DNA of 64,000 bases from Arthrobacter oryzae. Lineage in GTDB: Bacteria; Actinomycetota; Actinomycetes; Actinomycetales; Micrococcaceae. The stretch's first letter is position 1, and every line of letters starts with the position of its first letter. Below, in pieces: positions 41,341-50,801 of this stretch. The stretch spans positions 3,906,001-3,970,000 of the forward strand of contig NZ_CP132204.1 in assembly GCF_030718995.1 (NCBI RefSeq). The letters are read 5' to 3'. The notes beneath the pieces are model-generated. The model had not been told where the DNA came from. It ran no database searches and was given only the letters and a program-made list of their open reading frames with translations. The translations under genes were made by a program, and so were the position numbers.

Positions 41341-41830
41341 CCGGAAAGGCTATCCCGGGAATGCCATTACTGGCACAAGGCCTGCCGCAGGAACTGCACC
41401 TAATTCCATGTACAGGCTGCCGGACTCGCGTGGAATATTTTTCATGACAGAGTCTTCGTCAGTCATCTTGATAAATATAATCGGCGCCTTTGCGTGTTGC
41501 CGCGGCTTTTGGGATATGTGCGCAAATGCCGGGACCACTCGAATCAATTTCCACTTAATTGGGGGCGAAAGTCCGTAGTAATTCGGTCATGCGAGTACAC
41601 CGGCGCAGCGAGTTAGGTGGACACCACTGCTGTATTTGTCCGACTCCCGAGTTTAACTGTGAGTGCTACTAAGTTTTTGCACTCCCGCCCTAGGCTATTC
41701 AGAGCTGTCGCGGGTGGGTAGGCCGGCCGGCCTCCGGCCGGCTGTTAATAATGAGGGAATTGCTGGGAATTCCAAGGTGTGGGGCTAATTCCCCACGGTG
41801 TTATCATCCAGCACAGAAAGTGAGAATTCC
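41341..41830. other. long AT-richer leader region with hairpins
   Basis: 490 bases without a convincing gene. Bases 41440-41600 are AT-richer than the surroundings. Three stems can form: GAGTGC/GCACTC at about 41660-41685, a GC-only CCGGCCGG/CCGGCCGG type stem at about 41722-41742, and GTGGGG-ctaatt-CCCCAC at 41779-41796. They lie in front of the secreted-protein gene, so a structured 5' leader is possible. No known riboswitch consensus was recognised. Confidence 0.5.
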
Positions 41831-43198
41831 GTGAAAAACAAAACCGTCGCCCATTGGGGTGCAGGTTTAGCGTGTTTGGTTTTACTTCTCTCCGGAACCA
41901 CAGCGGCCCAGGCCAACCTCGCCGGCAGCAGCTTTGATGCGGGCGACGGAAACCTAATCGTAAATGACGAGGCCCAGGACTGGGCCTCCATTGGCATCGT
42001 CTGTCCCCCCGGCACGGTCTTGGGGTGTGGGATTGACAAGCCCACTGGCCAGACTGACGATTCGTTCGGCAACGGCACCAAGGAAGACGATGCTGTACCA
42101 ACTGTGATTGACGGCTCCATTCCGAACAACAAGAGCGATCTGCTTCGCTTCTACACGCGGCTCATGCCGGAAAACGGCGATGATTTCCTCTACCTGGCCT
42201 GGGAACGTGTCCAGGAACCAAACGGCACAACGAATATGGACTTCGAATTCAACAAGTCCAAGGACCTGTCAGACAACGGGGTCACTCCGGTCCGCTCGGC
42301 GGGTGACGTCCTCATCAAGTACGACCTCTCTCAAGGCGGCGTAAACCCTGTACTTGGCTACCACCTCTGGGTGACCAGCGGCGATCCGCGGGTCGTGTGC
42401 CAGGCCTCGAACACGGTTCCGTGCTGGGACAAGGTCCACACCCTGACCGGGTTCTTCGAAGGCTCCATCAACACTGCCCCTGTCACGGACCCTATTGCCC
42501 CGAATGCCCCGCGCACACTGAGTACCCGTACATTCGGTGAGGCCGCGATCAACCTGACCGATGCCGGCCTTATTCCGTCGGGAGCCTGCCTGCCCTTCGC
42601 TTCCGCGTACCTGAAGAGCCGCTCGTCTGACTCCTTCACGTCGGCCGTGAAGGACTTCATCGCGCCGATCAGCGCCGGCGAATCGCGGTGCGGAACAATC
42701 AACGTGATCAAGCAGGATGACGACAGCCCTGCCTCGGCCCTCCAGGGCGCCGTTTTCACGCTCTACAAGGACAACGCCCCTGTTGGCGGCACACTCGGTA
42801 CCGAGGACACGCCCGTTGTGCCCGAAACGACGTGCACCACCGGTGCTGACGGCAAGTGCTCCTTCGCCAATATTCCGGTAGGCAACTACTGGGTGGTGGA
42901 GACCACCACCCCGGCGGGACATGACACCGCAGATCCGCAGCAGGCTGTTGTGGGGGCCGGAGGCACAGTGGCACTGACCTTCATCAACCCTCGCGATTTC
43001 AAGGTCATCGTCCTGGTGTGCAAGGAAGCCGACAACTCGCTCTACCCCAGCACCGTGACTGTGGACGGAGCGGACAAGACGTCCCTCGCTGCCGCACCGT
43101 CCGGTCTGACGGCTGCCCAACTGTGCGGCCTGGGCGGCGCCGCCTACGGCGACTTGAGCTACGGCGACCACCCGGCAAACGTCAACATCCCGCAGTAG
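41831..43198 (+). CDS. secreted protein with SpaA-like prealbumin domain
   Basis: GTG 41831 gives 455 residues; GTG 41798 is also in frame but has less support. A signal peptide ends near TTAAQA (about residue 29). The N-terminal 270 residues hold an Asp/Asn-rich secreted domain of unknown type with several Cys. From about residue 285 a SpaA-like domain follows: GTINVIKQDDDS, LQGAVFTLYKDN and YWVVETTTPAGHDTA. Its Lys, Glu and Asn positions fit an isopeptide-type fold. A short third module ends in GDHPANVNIPQ. No LPxTG sorting signal or membrane anchor is present, so it is probably released or held by other proteins. A strong terminator follows. Confidence 0.78.
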   Translation: MKNKTVAHWGAGLACLVLLLSGTTAAQANLAGSSFDAGDGNLIVNDEAQDWASIGIVCPPGTVLGCGIDKPTGQTDDSFGNGTKEDDAVPTVIDGSIPNNKSDLLRFYTRLMPENGDDFLYLAWERVQEPNGTTNMDFEFNKSKDLSDNGVTPVRSAGDVLIKYDLSQGGVNPVLGYHLWVTSGDPRVVCQASNTVPCWDKVHTLTGFFEGSINTAPVTDPIAPNAPRTLSTRTFGEAAINLTDAGLIPSGACLPFASAYLKSRSSDSFTSAVKDFIAPISAGESRCGTINVIKQDDDSPASALQGAVFTLYKDNAPVGGTLGTEDTPVVPETTCTTGADGKCSFANIPVGNYWVVETTTPAGHDTADPQQAVVGAGGTVALTFINPRDFKVIVLVCKEADNSLYPSTVTVDGADKTSLAAAPSGLTAAQLCGLGGAAYGDLSYGDHPANVNIPQ

Positions 43199-43215
43199 GC
43201 GCAGAGTCTGAGCGC

Positions 43216-43252
43216 GAAGGACCCGGATCAGTTCGCCAGCTCCGGGTCCTTC
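43216..43252 (+). terminator. terminator after secreted-protein gene
   Basis: GAAGGACCCGG pairs perfectly with CCGGGTCCTTC over 11 bp with a 15-base loop, 17 bases after the stop. Confidence 0.8.
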
Positions 43253-43367
43253 AGCGGTTCAGGCCGGACGCAGTCGGTCTACTATTGCCGCATGCGACTC
43301 TGGATCAGGGCGTACCCGTCTCACCAGCGCGATGAAGACAACTGATGAGGAAGAAAAGGGCATCTCA

Positions 43368-44129
43368 ATGACAACCCGCGATACCCATTCAATCGGCGCG
43401 CCGTGCCTCGTCGACACATTCCAGCCCGATCCCCGCGCCGCTATGGACTTCTACGGAGCCCTCTTCGGCTGGAGCTTCGACGATCCCGTTCCGATGCCGG
43501 CCGGGCTCGAGGGCGAGTACTTTGCTGCCCGCCTCAGGGGGCGGCGGGTGGCCGGCGTCGGCCAGGCGCCGGCGCTGTCCGGGCCGACGTGGAACACCTA
43601 TGTACGCGTCGATGACATCGGGCAGGCCCTTGCTCGTGCTGAGCACGCGGGAGGCAGGCTTCTGGCGGGCCCGTTCGCCGCTGCCTCAGGTGGCGGGCTT
43701 GCCGTGGTCGCGGACGCTACCGGAGTACCATTTTGCCTGTGGCAGTCCGGTGAGAACGACGGCGCCGAGCTCGCCGATGAGCCAAACTCGTGGGCGATGA
43801 GCTCGCTGCACACGAGCGACGTCAGCAAAGCCCAGGCGTTCTACGGTGCCATGTTCGGCTGGGACCTTGAATCGGTGCCGGACGTGGCCTTCTCGCTGTG
43901 GCGGCAGTCGGGCCGCGTCGTGGCTGTCGTAACCGCAACGGACGGCACGGCTGTCCCGCCGCATTGGAGCGTCAATTTCGCCGTGCATGATGCGGACTCC
44001 ACGGCCCGCCGCGCCGTCGCCCTGGGCGGCAGCATCTTGATGGCTCCGATGGACACGCCCGGATTCCGCAATGCCGTGATCGGCGACCCCCAAGGAGGCT
44101 TCTTCGCCGTCAGTGCAGCCGCAGGCTGA
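43368..44129 (+). CDS. tandem VOC family protein
   Basis: From ATG 43368, after AAAAGGG, the protein has 253 residues (an in-frame ATG at 43332 would add 12). Two VOC modules are seen: residues about 10-120 (VDTFQPDPRAAMDFYGALFGW ... VVADATGVPFCLWQ) and 135-250 (LHTSDVSKAQAFYGAMFGW ... VIGDPQGGFFAVS). This CFP-30/hydroxylase-associated layout is common in actinobacteria. The ligand is unknown. Confidence 0.88.
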   Translation: MTTRDTHSIGAPCLVDTFQPDPRAAMDFYGALFGWSFDDPVPMPAGLEGEYFAARLRGRRVAGVGQAPALSGPTWNTYVRVDDIGQALARAEHAGGRLLAGPFAAASGGGLAVVADATGVPFCLWQSGENDGAELADEPNSWAMSSLHTSDVSKAQAFYGAMFGWDLESVPDVAFSLWRQSGRVVAVVTATDGTAVPPHWSVNFAVHDADSTARRAVALGGSILMAPMDTPGFRNAVIGDPQGGFFAVSAAAG

Positions 44130-44162
44130 CCGCCGGCGGTCACGGGCAGGCACAATGGAGGC

Positions 44163-46847
44163 GTGACTTCTCCGCTCCACCCTCCGGCCCCCGCACGCTC
44201 CAATCCAACCTTCGATATGGGCGTCATCGGCGCGGGCCTGGCATTCGCTGCCTCCCTGGAGGAATTAGCAGGTGCCCTGCTGGCCGGCGGGGCGGGCGGA
44301 ACCGCTGTGGTCCAGGCGCCGCCCGGTACAGGCAAGACCACCCTCGTTCCACCCTTGCTGGCCAACATCGCGTCCTCCTCCGGATCCGGCGGCGCCGGCA
44401 CCGCCCGGGCAGGAAAACACAGCGGGCCGCGCGTGGTGGTGACCCAGCCCCGCCGCGTGGCCGCGAGGTCGGCCGCGCGCCGCCTCGCAGCCCTGGACGG
44501 CAGTCGGCTCGGGGACCGCGTCGGCTACACGGTCCGTGGCGAGCGCGTCTCCGGCGCGGGCACCTTGATCGAGTTCGTCACCCCAGGAATCCTGCTCCAG
44601 CGGCTCCTTTCCGACCCGGGCCTGGAAACCGTGGACGCCCTGATCCTGGACGAGGTCCACGAACGCGGACTCGAGACCGACCTGCTCCTCGGCCTGCTCG
44701 CGGAGGTCCGCGAGCTGCGCAGCGACCTCACGCTCGTAGCGATGTCCGCCACACTGGACGCGCCGCGCTTCGCCGCCCTGCTCGGGTCAGGACAGGACGG
44801 AAACCACGACGGCGGCGGCCCGGCTCCCGTCGTCGACTGTCCGTCCGCGCTGTTCCCGCTGGAGACGGAGTGGGCGCCGGCGGCTGTGGCGCGGCTGGAC
44901 ACACGGGGCGTGACCCGCGCGTTCCTTGACCACGTGGCGGACACTGCCGCGGCAGCGCAGGCCAAGGCATTAGCAGCCGACCCGGGCATCGACGCCCTGG
45001 TCTTCCTTCCCGGGGCGCGGGAGGTCTCGCACGTCGCTGACCGCCTCCGGGGCCGGACTGACGCCGAGGTGCTGGAACTGCACGGCCAGGCCGGACCGGC
45101 GGAACAGGACCGCGCGGTCTCCGGCCGGGAACCCGGCGGACGTGCCCGGATCATCGTCTCCACCGCGCTGGCCGAATCCTCCCTGACGGTCCCGGGAGTC
45201 CGGCTGGTCATAGACTCCGGCCTGTCCCGTGAGCCGAGGCGCGACACGAACCGCGGCATGTCCGGCCTGGTGACTGTGTCCTGCTCGCGTGCGTCCGCCG
45301 ACCAGCGCGCCGGCCGTGCCGCCCGCCAGGGGCCGGGACGGGTGGTCCGGTGCTATGACCAGCGGACGTTCGGTGCCGCTCCGGCCCACGCGACCCCGGA
45401 AATCGCCGTCGCCGACCTGACCGGCGCGGCGCTGCTGCTGGCCTGCTGGGGATCACCGGGCGGGCAAGGCCTGGCCCTTCCGGACGCCCCGCCCGCGGCC
45501 GCTATGGATGACGCCATCGAGGTCCTTCGCGAACTGGGCGCAGTTGGTCCGGACGGCCTTGCCACGGGCCTGGGCAAGACCCTCGCCAGGATTCCCGCAG
45601 ACCCGCGCCTGGCCCGCGCCCTCCTGGACGGTGCCGCAACCGCCAGCCACCGGACCGCGGCAGAGACCGTCGCCGTCGTAGCCGGTGACCAGCGCGCTCC
45701 GGGCGCCGACCTCACCCGGCTGCTGGCTGCGCTGCGTCCGGGCAACGATCCGGCGGCCCGCCGTTGGAAGGACGACGTCCGGCGGATGGAAGCGATCGTC
45801 CGCAAGGAGATCACCGCCGTCGAACAAACCCCGGCCGTGTCCCCGGTGGCCTCCGCGGAGGCCGTCGGGTTCGTCGTCGGCCTCGCCTTCCCGGACCGGG
45901 TGGCGCGACGCGTCCCCGGGGCGGGGGAGCGCTACCTGCTGTCCTCCGGCACCCGGGCGGGCCTTCCGGCCGGCAGCCCGCTGTCAGGCCAGGAGTGGCT
46001 GGCTGTCGCCGACGTCTCACGCGCGGAAGGCCGCGACGCGGCGGGAACCGGCGCCGTCATCCGCTCTGCCGCCCCGCTGTCTGCCGAGACGGCTGAAGCC
46101 GCCGCCCGGCACCTGCTCAGGGAAACCGTGGAAGCCGGATTCGCCCAGGGACGCGTCACCGCCCGGCGGGAACGCCGGTTGGGCGCCATCCTGCTTTCCT
46201 CGACGCCGGTCCGGCCGTCAGCCGCCGAGGGGCGGGCCGCCGTGGCCCGCGCACTGGCCAAGGAAGGATTGGAGACCATCGGATGGTCGACGGCGGCGGA
46301 CGCCCTGCGCCGCCGTCTTGCGCTGCTGCACCGGGAACTGGGCGGTCCGTGGCCCGACGTGTCCGAACAGGCGCTGCTGTCCCGGCTGGACGACTGGCTG
46401 GCGCCCGAGCTCGAAGCGCTGGCCGGCGGGAAGGCCACGGCCGGCGTCGACCTCACCGAACCGCTGCGCAGGCTGCTGCCGTGGCCCGACGCCTCCCGGC
46501 TGGGGGAACTGGCGCCGGAAACGCTGGAGGTGCCGAGCGGTTCGCGCGTCCGGATTGACTACCCTGATGCAGAGCACGACGACGGCCGCCCGGTGGTGGC
46601 GGTCAAGCTGCAGGAGTGCTTCGGCTGGGCCGAAACGCCACGGCTGGCGGGCGGACGGGTTCCGGTGCTGTTCCACCTCCTGTCACCGGCACGGCGGCCG
46701 CTTGCGGTGACGGATGACCTCGCTTCGTTCTGGTCGGGACCGTACGCGCAGGTGCGGGCCGAGATGCGCGGACGCTACCCGAAGCATCCCTGGCCGGAGG
46801 ACCCGTGGACGGCGCCGGCCACCGCCCGGACGAAGAGCAGGATGTAG
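44163..46847 (+). CDS. hrpB: ATP-dependent RNA helicase HrpB
   Basis: An 894-residue DEAH/RHA-type helicase. Motif I is QAPPGTGKTTLVPPLL, motif II is LILDEVHERG (DEVH), motif III is SATLDA, and motif VI is DQRAGRAARQGPG. It continues with the ratchet-like helicase-associated domain and the HrpB-specific C-terminal domain (ELAPETLEVPSGSRVRIDY, HPWPEDPW). The length is slightly above that of E. coli HrpB. It unwinds RNA using ATP; the target in bacteria is not established. GTG start. It ends 22 bases before the convergent lipoprotein gene. Confidence 0.93.
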   Translation: MTSPLHPPAPARSNPTFDMGVIGAGLAFAASLEELAGALLAGGAGGTAVVQAPPGTGKTTLVPPLLANIASSSGSGGAGTARAGKHSGPRVVVTQPRRVAARSAARRLAALDGSRLGDRVGYTVRGERVSGAGTLIEFVTPGILLQRLLSDPGLETVDALILDEVHERGLETDLLLGLLAEVRELRSDLTLVAMSATLDAPRFAALLGSGQDGNHDGGGPAPVVDCPSALFPLETEWAPAAVARLDTRGVTRAFLDHVADTAAAAQAKALAADPGIDALVFLPGAREVSHVADRLRGRTDAEVLELHGQAGPAEQDRAVSGREPGGRARIIVSTALAESSLTVPGVRLVIDSGLSREPRRDTNRGMSGLVTVSCSRASADQRAGRAARQGPGRVVRCYDQRTFGAAPAHATPEIAVADLTGAALLLACWGSPGGQGLALPDAPPAAAMDDAIEVLRELGAVGPDGLATGLGKTLARIPADPRLARALLDGAATASHRTAAETVAVVAGDQRAPGADLTRLLAALRPGNDPAARRWKDDVRRMEAIVRKEITAVEQTPAVSPVASAEAVGFVVGLAFPDRVARRVPGAGERYLLSSGTRAGLPAGSPLSGQEWLAVADVSRAEGRDAAGTGAVIRSAAPLSAETAEAAARHLLRETVEAGFAQGRVTARRERRLGAILLSSTPVRPSAAEGRAAVARALAKEGLETIGWSTAADALRRRLALLHRELGGPWPDVSEQALLSRLDDWLAPELEALAGGKATAGVDLTEPLRRLLPWPDASRLGELAPETLEVPSGSRVRIDYPDAEHDDGRPVVAVKLQECFGWAETPRLAGGRVPVLFHLLSPARRPLAVTDDLASFWSGPYAQVRAEMRGRYPKHPWPEDPWTAPATARTKSRM

Positions 46848-46869
46848 CGCCGTTAAGGGCAAGCCGGCT

Positions 46870-47409
46870 TCATTCGGCGGTGATGCGTATCCCGGCGACA
46901 GCCCCTGTCCAGGGGCCCGTGGGGTCCTGACGCGTCAGATGGACACCGACGTAGCCGGGCTGCAGTTCGACAACCTGCGACAGCACGCCCGAGCAATCGA
47001 GAACCAAGGGCGGCAACTCGACCGCGGTCCCTGGATCCTGGCTGATTGAAATGTGGACCTCTTTGATGCCTGCACAGGCCGCCGTCACGGTGTACGAGCC
47101 GGCAGCCTTCACTGTTGCGGTTTTGCTGAAGCCGACCCCGGGGCCGTTCGCGGGACCGGACTCGTCAAGCAGCACAGACCCGGCCGCCACTGTCAGGCGC
47201 TCTTTCAGTTCGGCGTAGTTGCGGGTTTCCCTGCCCAGAATGTCCGCACCTTTCGCCGGGACGGACGGCGCAGGACGGCCGCTGTACTCAAGGGCGGCGG
47301 TTGGCGGAGGATCGCTGGCGTCCTCGTACGCACACCCGGCCAGCAAGCCGATTAACGCCACTACTGCCGCACTACAGCGGCCCGGCCTCGTTCCCCCACG
47401 GCGTGACAT
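46870..47409 (-). CDS. putative lipoprotein
   Basis: The 179-residue protein has a basic N-terminus, a hydrophobic segment and the lipobox LLAGC with Cys26 as the predicted anchor. The mature part shows beta strands and Cys pairs (AACAGIKEV, LDCSGVLSQ) and no catalytic motif. No function is recognised. It is convergent with hrpB. Confidence 0.75.
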   Translation of the reverse strand: MSRRGGTRPGRCSAAVVALIGLLAGCAYEDASDPPPTAALEYSGRPAPSVPAKGADILGRETRNYAELKERLTVAAGSVLLDESGPANGPGVGFSKTATVKAAGSYTVTAACAGIKEVHISISQDPGTAVELPPLVLDCSGVLSQVVELQPGYVGVHLTRQDPTGPWTGAVAGIRITAE

Positions 47410-47520
47410 GGGCTGAGTCTACGCTCCGCCCGCGGAAAGGTAAGCCATATCGGTCCGGATGGCGGATTCACTCTCGAGGCCACAACAGCGCCGAGACCAG
47501 ACGACGAATCAAGACCATTG

Positions 47521-47560
47521 ATCGGCGATACTTACCGATATATCGTTAAGTATCGCCGAT
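47521..47560 (+). promoter_or_regulatory. 40-bp near-perfect palindrome, probable PadR operator
   Basis: ATCGGCGATACTTA and TAAGTATCGCCGAT are exact 14-bp complements around the inner palindrome CGATATATCG; 38 of 40 positions are symmetrical. The ATACTTA...TAAGTAT core fits PadR-type sites. It lies 33 bases before the padR start. Confidence 0.8.
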
Positions 47561-47592
47561 GGTCGGCGAGCTTGAGAAAAAGAGGCGATGCC

Positions 47593-48186
47593 ATGATGAA
47601 AGGCATTCAGGACAAATTTGCAGACAATGGGCCGGAACGCGGACGCTTCGGGCGCGGCCGGAGCCACCGGGGGCCCCACGGCCATGGCGGTGGCGGGTTC
47701 GGACGGGGCTTTGGGCCGGGGTTCGGACCGGGTTTCGGGCCGGGGGGACCGCGCCGGGCCAACAGGGGCGATGTCCGCTCCGCCATTCTTGCCCTCCTGG
47801 CCGAAGCGCCCTCCAACGGGTACGGGCTGATCAAAGCCATTGCCGAAAAGACCTCCGGAGCCTGGCGTCCCAGCCCGGGGTCGGTTTATCCGACGCTGCA
47901 GCAACTCGTCGATGAGGACCTGATCACGCAAGTCGGTGAAGGCCGCCGCACCGAGTTCACCCTCACCGATGCCGGCAAAGCCTACGTGGCGGACCACGCT
48001 GAGGAACTGGGCAGCGCCTGGAACACCGACCCGGAGGGCACAGGGCCCGCGTTTCATCAGAGCGTGGGGAAGCTCATGGGCGTCATTCATCAGTTCAGGG
48101 TGGCGGCAACCGACGAACAACGCCTGGCAGCCGTCGAAAAAATCGATGAGGCCCGGCGCGCGCTGTACCTCATCCTTGCGGAGTGA
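47593..48186 (+). CDS. PadR-family transcriptional regulator with Gly/His-rich N-terminus
   Basis: ATG 47593 follows a GAGG; the protein has 197 residues. Residues 10-57 are a low-complexity Gly/Arg/Phe/His stretch (GRGRSHRGPHGHGGGG, then GFGPGF repeats), common in actinobacterial PadR proteins. The winged HTH follows: ILALLAEAPSNGYGLIKAI, SPGSVYPTLQQLVDEDLI and the wing RRTEFTLTDAGKAYV. The C-terminal helices mediate dimerisation. It probably binds the palindrome just upstream and represses itself. No transporter or catabolic partner lies next to it. Confidence 0.9.
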   Translation: MMKGIQDKFADNGPERGRFGRGRSHRGPHGHGGGGFGRGFGPGFGPGFGPGGPRRANRGDVRSAILALLAEAPSNGYGLIKAIAEKTSGAWRPSPGSVYPTLQQLVDEDLITQVGEGRRTEFTLTDAGKAYVADHAEELGSAWNTDPEGTGPAFHQSVGKLMGVIHQFRVAATDEQRLAAVEKIDEARRALYLILAE

Positions 48187-48589
48187 GCCGGGCAAGCCTC
48201 GAGGGGCACCAGTGAGGTAACTGATACACGGCGGAAACCTCGCGACGTTGCCGCGAAACATTGCACCGTTACGCTCATTCCTACCTGGACACAGCGGTCC
48301 ACGCAGCGAACGGAAGGACACACCATGATGACTCTTTTGAGTACTTTGACACTCTCCCTTCATTCCGGCTGGAAGGACAAGGATCCGCACGCCGGCGGGC
48401 CGGGTTCCCTGAGCGCTTTCCCCAGCGGGCAACTCTCCTCCACGCCCTGGGAAGGGTGGTGGCACGACGAACCCTAGCCCGTCAGGCAGGAGTCACAACT
48501 CTCCCTCTTGAAGTTCAGCCGCTTCAGGGTGTCGAATCGTCTTACAGAGGCCGCACGGCGGCTCACGACTAAGACGCCTGGAGTTGCTC
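48187..48589. other. gap between padR and EF-G2 genes
   Basis: About 400 bases. It contains only the candidate 50-residue ORF at 48325-48477. I saw no clear terminator and no riboswitch. Confidence 0.5.
48325..48477 (+). CDS. candidate 50-residue small protein
   Basis: ATG 48325 follows GGAAGGA by 8 bases and opens 50 codons ending in TAG. The peptide starts MMTLLSTLTLSLHSGWKDKD and ends PWEGWWHDEP; it is hydrophilic overall with clustered Trp near the end. There is no recognised family. The good ribosome site and position between two genes on the same strand support it. Confidence 0.4.
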   Translation: MMTLLSTLTLSLHSGWKDKDPHAGGPGSLSAFPSGQLSSTPWEGWWHDEP

Positions 48590-50770
48590 ATGTCGGTAAA
48601 AGGCTCAAATGGCCGGGCCAAGAGCCCGGCCCGCGGCACCTCTGATTCCCGGAAGGCGGACGCCTCCGCCGGGGCCCCGGCCGAGGCGCCAGAGAAAGTC
48701 CGCAATGTGGCTCTGGTGGGCCACTCCGGCGCGGGCAAGACGATGCTGGTGGAGGCGCTGCTGGCGGCCACCGGCGTGATCTCACGGATGGGATCGATCG
48801 CGGACGGGTCCACCGTCAGCGACGCCGAACCCTCCGAGGTGCACCAACAGCGCTCCGTGGTGCTCTCCGTGGCCCCGCTGGTGGTGGAGGGCATCAAGGT
48901 CAACCTCCTCGACACACCTGGCTACGGGGACTTCACCGGCGAACTCCGCGCGGGCCTGCGGGCAGCCGACGCGGCCCTGTTCGTGGTGTCCGCCATCGAC
49001 GACATCGATGCTGCCACCACGGCGCTCTGGGCGGAGTGCGACCAGGTGGGGATGCCCCGGGCGGTGGTGATCAGCCGGCTGGACCACCCGCGCGCGAACT
49101 TCGAGGCAACGGTGGCCGCGTGCCAGCGATCGTTCGGCGAATCAGTGGTGCCCGCCTACCTACCGGTGCGCACCGGCGATACCACCACCGGGCTGCACGG
49201 GCTGCTCTCCGGAACCGTATCGGAGTACTCCGCCGGCTCGGCGACGCCCGTTGTCCGGGATGCCAGCCCCGACGAGATCGCCGCCGCGGAAAGCGCCCGC
49301 GGAACCCTCATCGAGGGAATCATCTCGGAGAGCGAGGATGAAACACTCATGGACCGCTACCTCGGAGGTGAGGAGATCGACGTCGACCCGCTCGTCACCG
49401 ATCTGGAGACCGCCGTCGCCCGCGGAACATTCTTTCCCGTGCTGGCGACATCCGCCGAAACAGGACTGGGCATGGCCGAACTCCTGGAAATGCTGACCCG
49501 CGCCTTTCCCTCTCCGCTGGAGCGCGCCCTCCCGCAGGTGACCAGCCTTGCGGGCGCGCCGGCAGCCCCGCTGGCGTGCGATCCTGCGGGCCCCCTCGCC
49601 GGCGAAGTGGTGCGGACCACCATAGACCCGTTCCTGGGCCGCGTCTGCCTGGTCCGCGTCTTCTCCGGCACACTGCGCGAGGATTCAGCAGTCCACGTCA
49701 GCGGGCGGGGGTTGTCCGAGCGTGGCCACGAAGACCATGACAGCGATGAGCGACTCACCCACCTCTACTCCCCGGTGGGCTCCAACCTCAAAGCCGTGCC
49801 GTTCTGCGTGGCGGGGGACATCTGCGCGATTGCCAAGCTGGCCAGTGCCGAGACCGGAGACACCGTATCCGCCAAGGAAGACCCGTTGCTGATCGTTTCG
49901 TGGGACATGCCGGAACCCCTGATGCCCGTGGCCGTGGAAGCGGCCTCCCGCAGCGATGAGGACGCCCTCGCCAAGAGCCTGGGGAAGGTGGCGGCAGGCG
50001 ACCCGACGCTCCGCGTGGAACGGAACTCCGAGACCCATCAGCTGATCCTGTGGTGCATGGGCGAAGCCCACGGAGAGGTGGTTTTGGACAGGCTGCGTGA
50101 GCAGGGGGTCAAGCTGCAGACCGTGGACGTGATTACGCCGCTGCGGGAAACGTTCGCGGCACCCGCATCGGGACACGGGCGGCACGTCAAGCAGTCCGGC
50201 GGGCACGGCCAGTACGCCATCTGCGACATCGAGGTGGAGCCGCTGGAACGCGGCGCGGGCTTCGAGTTCGTTGACAAGACCGTGGGAGGTGTCATCCCGG
50301 GGCAGTACATCGGCTCGGTGGAGAAAGGCGTCCGGGCGCAGATGCAGAAAGGAGTGTCAGCCGGCTTCCCGCTGGTGGACATCCGCGTGACGCTGACCGG
50401 GGGAAAGGCGCACAGCGTCGACTCCTCGGATGCGGCGTTCCAGGCAGCAGGGGCGTTGGCCCTGCGGGAGGCGGCAGCCGGGGGCCGGATCCAACTCCTC
50501 GAACCGGTCCTGGCGGTGACCATCAGCGTCGCCGATGACTATGTGGGCGCAGTGATGAGCGACCTCTCGTCCCGCCGCGGCAGGCTGACCGGAACCGCCT
50601 CGGCGGACGGCAGCGGAACCGAGATCAACGCGGAAATACCGGAACAGGAACTGCTGCGCTACGCCGTGGAGTTGCGGGCCCTGACCGCCGGCACCGGCCG
50701 CTTCCGCCGCACCTACCTGCGCCACGAGCCGGTCCCGCCAAACCTGGCCCACTCGGCGCCGCGGCAGTAA
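48590..50770 (+). CDS. elongation factor G-like protein EF-G2
   Basis: ATG 48590 follows TGGAG and gives 726 residues (a TTG six bases upstream is also in frame). A variable charged N-terminus of about 35 residues precedes the GTPase domain with VALVGHSGAGKTMLVEALL (P-loop at 44-51), LLDTPGYGDF (G3) and an altered G4 (ISRLDHPRANF rather than NKxD). Domains II-V follow, with the domain IV/V parts GHGRHVKQSGGHGQYAICDIEVEP and GGKAHSVDSSDAAFQAAGALALREA. EF-G2 binds GTP and ribosomes in mycobacteria but does not replace EF-G. No str-operon genes are nearby, as expected for this paralogue. Confidence 0.9.
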   Translation: MSVKGSNGRAKSPARGTSDSRKADASAGAPAEAPEKVRNVALVGHSGAGKTMLVEALLAATGVISRMGSIADGSTVSDAEPSEVHQQRSVVLSVAPLVVEGIKVNLLDTPGYGDFTGELRAGLRAADAALFVVSAIDDIDAATTALWAECDQVGMPRAVVISRLDHPRANFEATVAACQRSFGESVVPAYLPVRTGDTTTGLHGLLSGTVSEYSAGSATPVVRDASPDEIAAAESARGTLIEGIISESEDETLMDRYLGGEEIDVDPLVTDLETAVARGTFFPVLATSAETGLGMAELLEMLTRAFPSPLERALPQVTSLAGAPAAPLACDPAGPLAGEVVRTTIDPFLGRVCLVRVFSGTLREDSAVHVSGRGLSERGHEDHDSDERLTHLYSPVGSNLKAVPFCVAGDICAIAKLASAETGDTVSAKEDPLLIVSWDMPEPLMPVAVEAASRSDEDALAKSLGKVAAGDPTLRVERNSETHQLILWCMGEAHGEVVLDRLREQGVKLQTVDVITPLRETFAAPASGHGRHVKQSGGHGQYAICDIEVEPLERGAGFEFVDKTVGGVIPGQYIGSVEKGVRAQMQKGVSAGFPLVDIRVTLTGGKAHSVDSSDAAFQAAGALALREAAAGGRIQLLEPVLAVTISVADDYVGAVMSDLSSRRGRLTGTASADGSGTEINAEIPEQELLRYAVELRALTAGTGRFRRTYLRHEPVPPNLAHSAPRQ

Positions 50771-50801
50771 GTCCCGTCCTGCGGACGCGGCACGTGGGAA
50801 C

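Noticed and set aside
41350..41547. 65-codon minus-strand ORF in the long leader region
   Set aside because: No ribosome site or recognisable pattern; composition fits non-coding sequence.
41722..41742. GC-only palindrome considered as a riboswitch or terminator
   Set aside because: No known riboswitch consensus around it and no gene ends nearby; kept only as part of the leader description.
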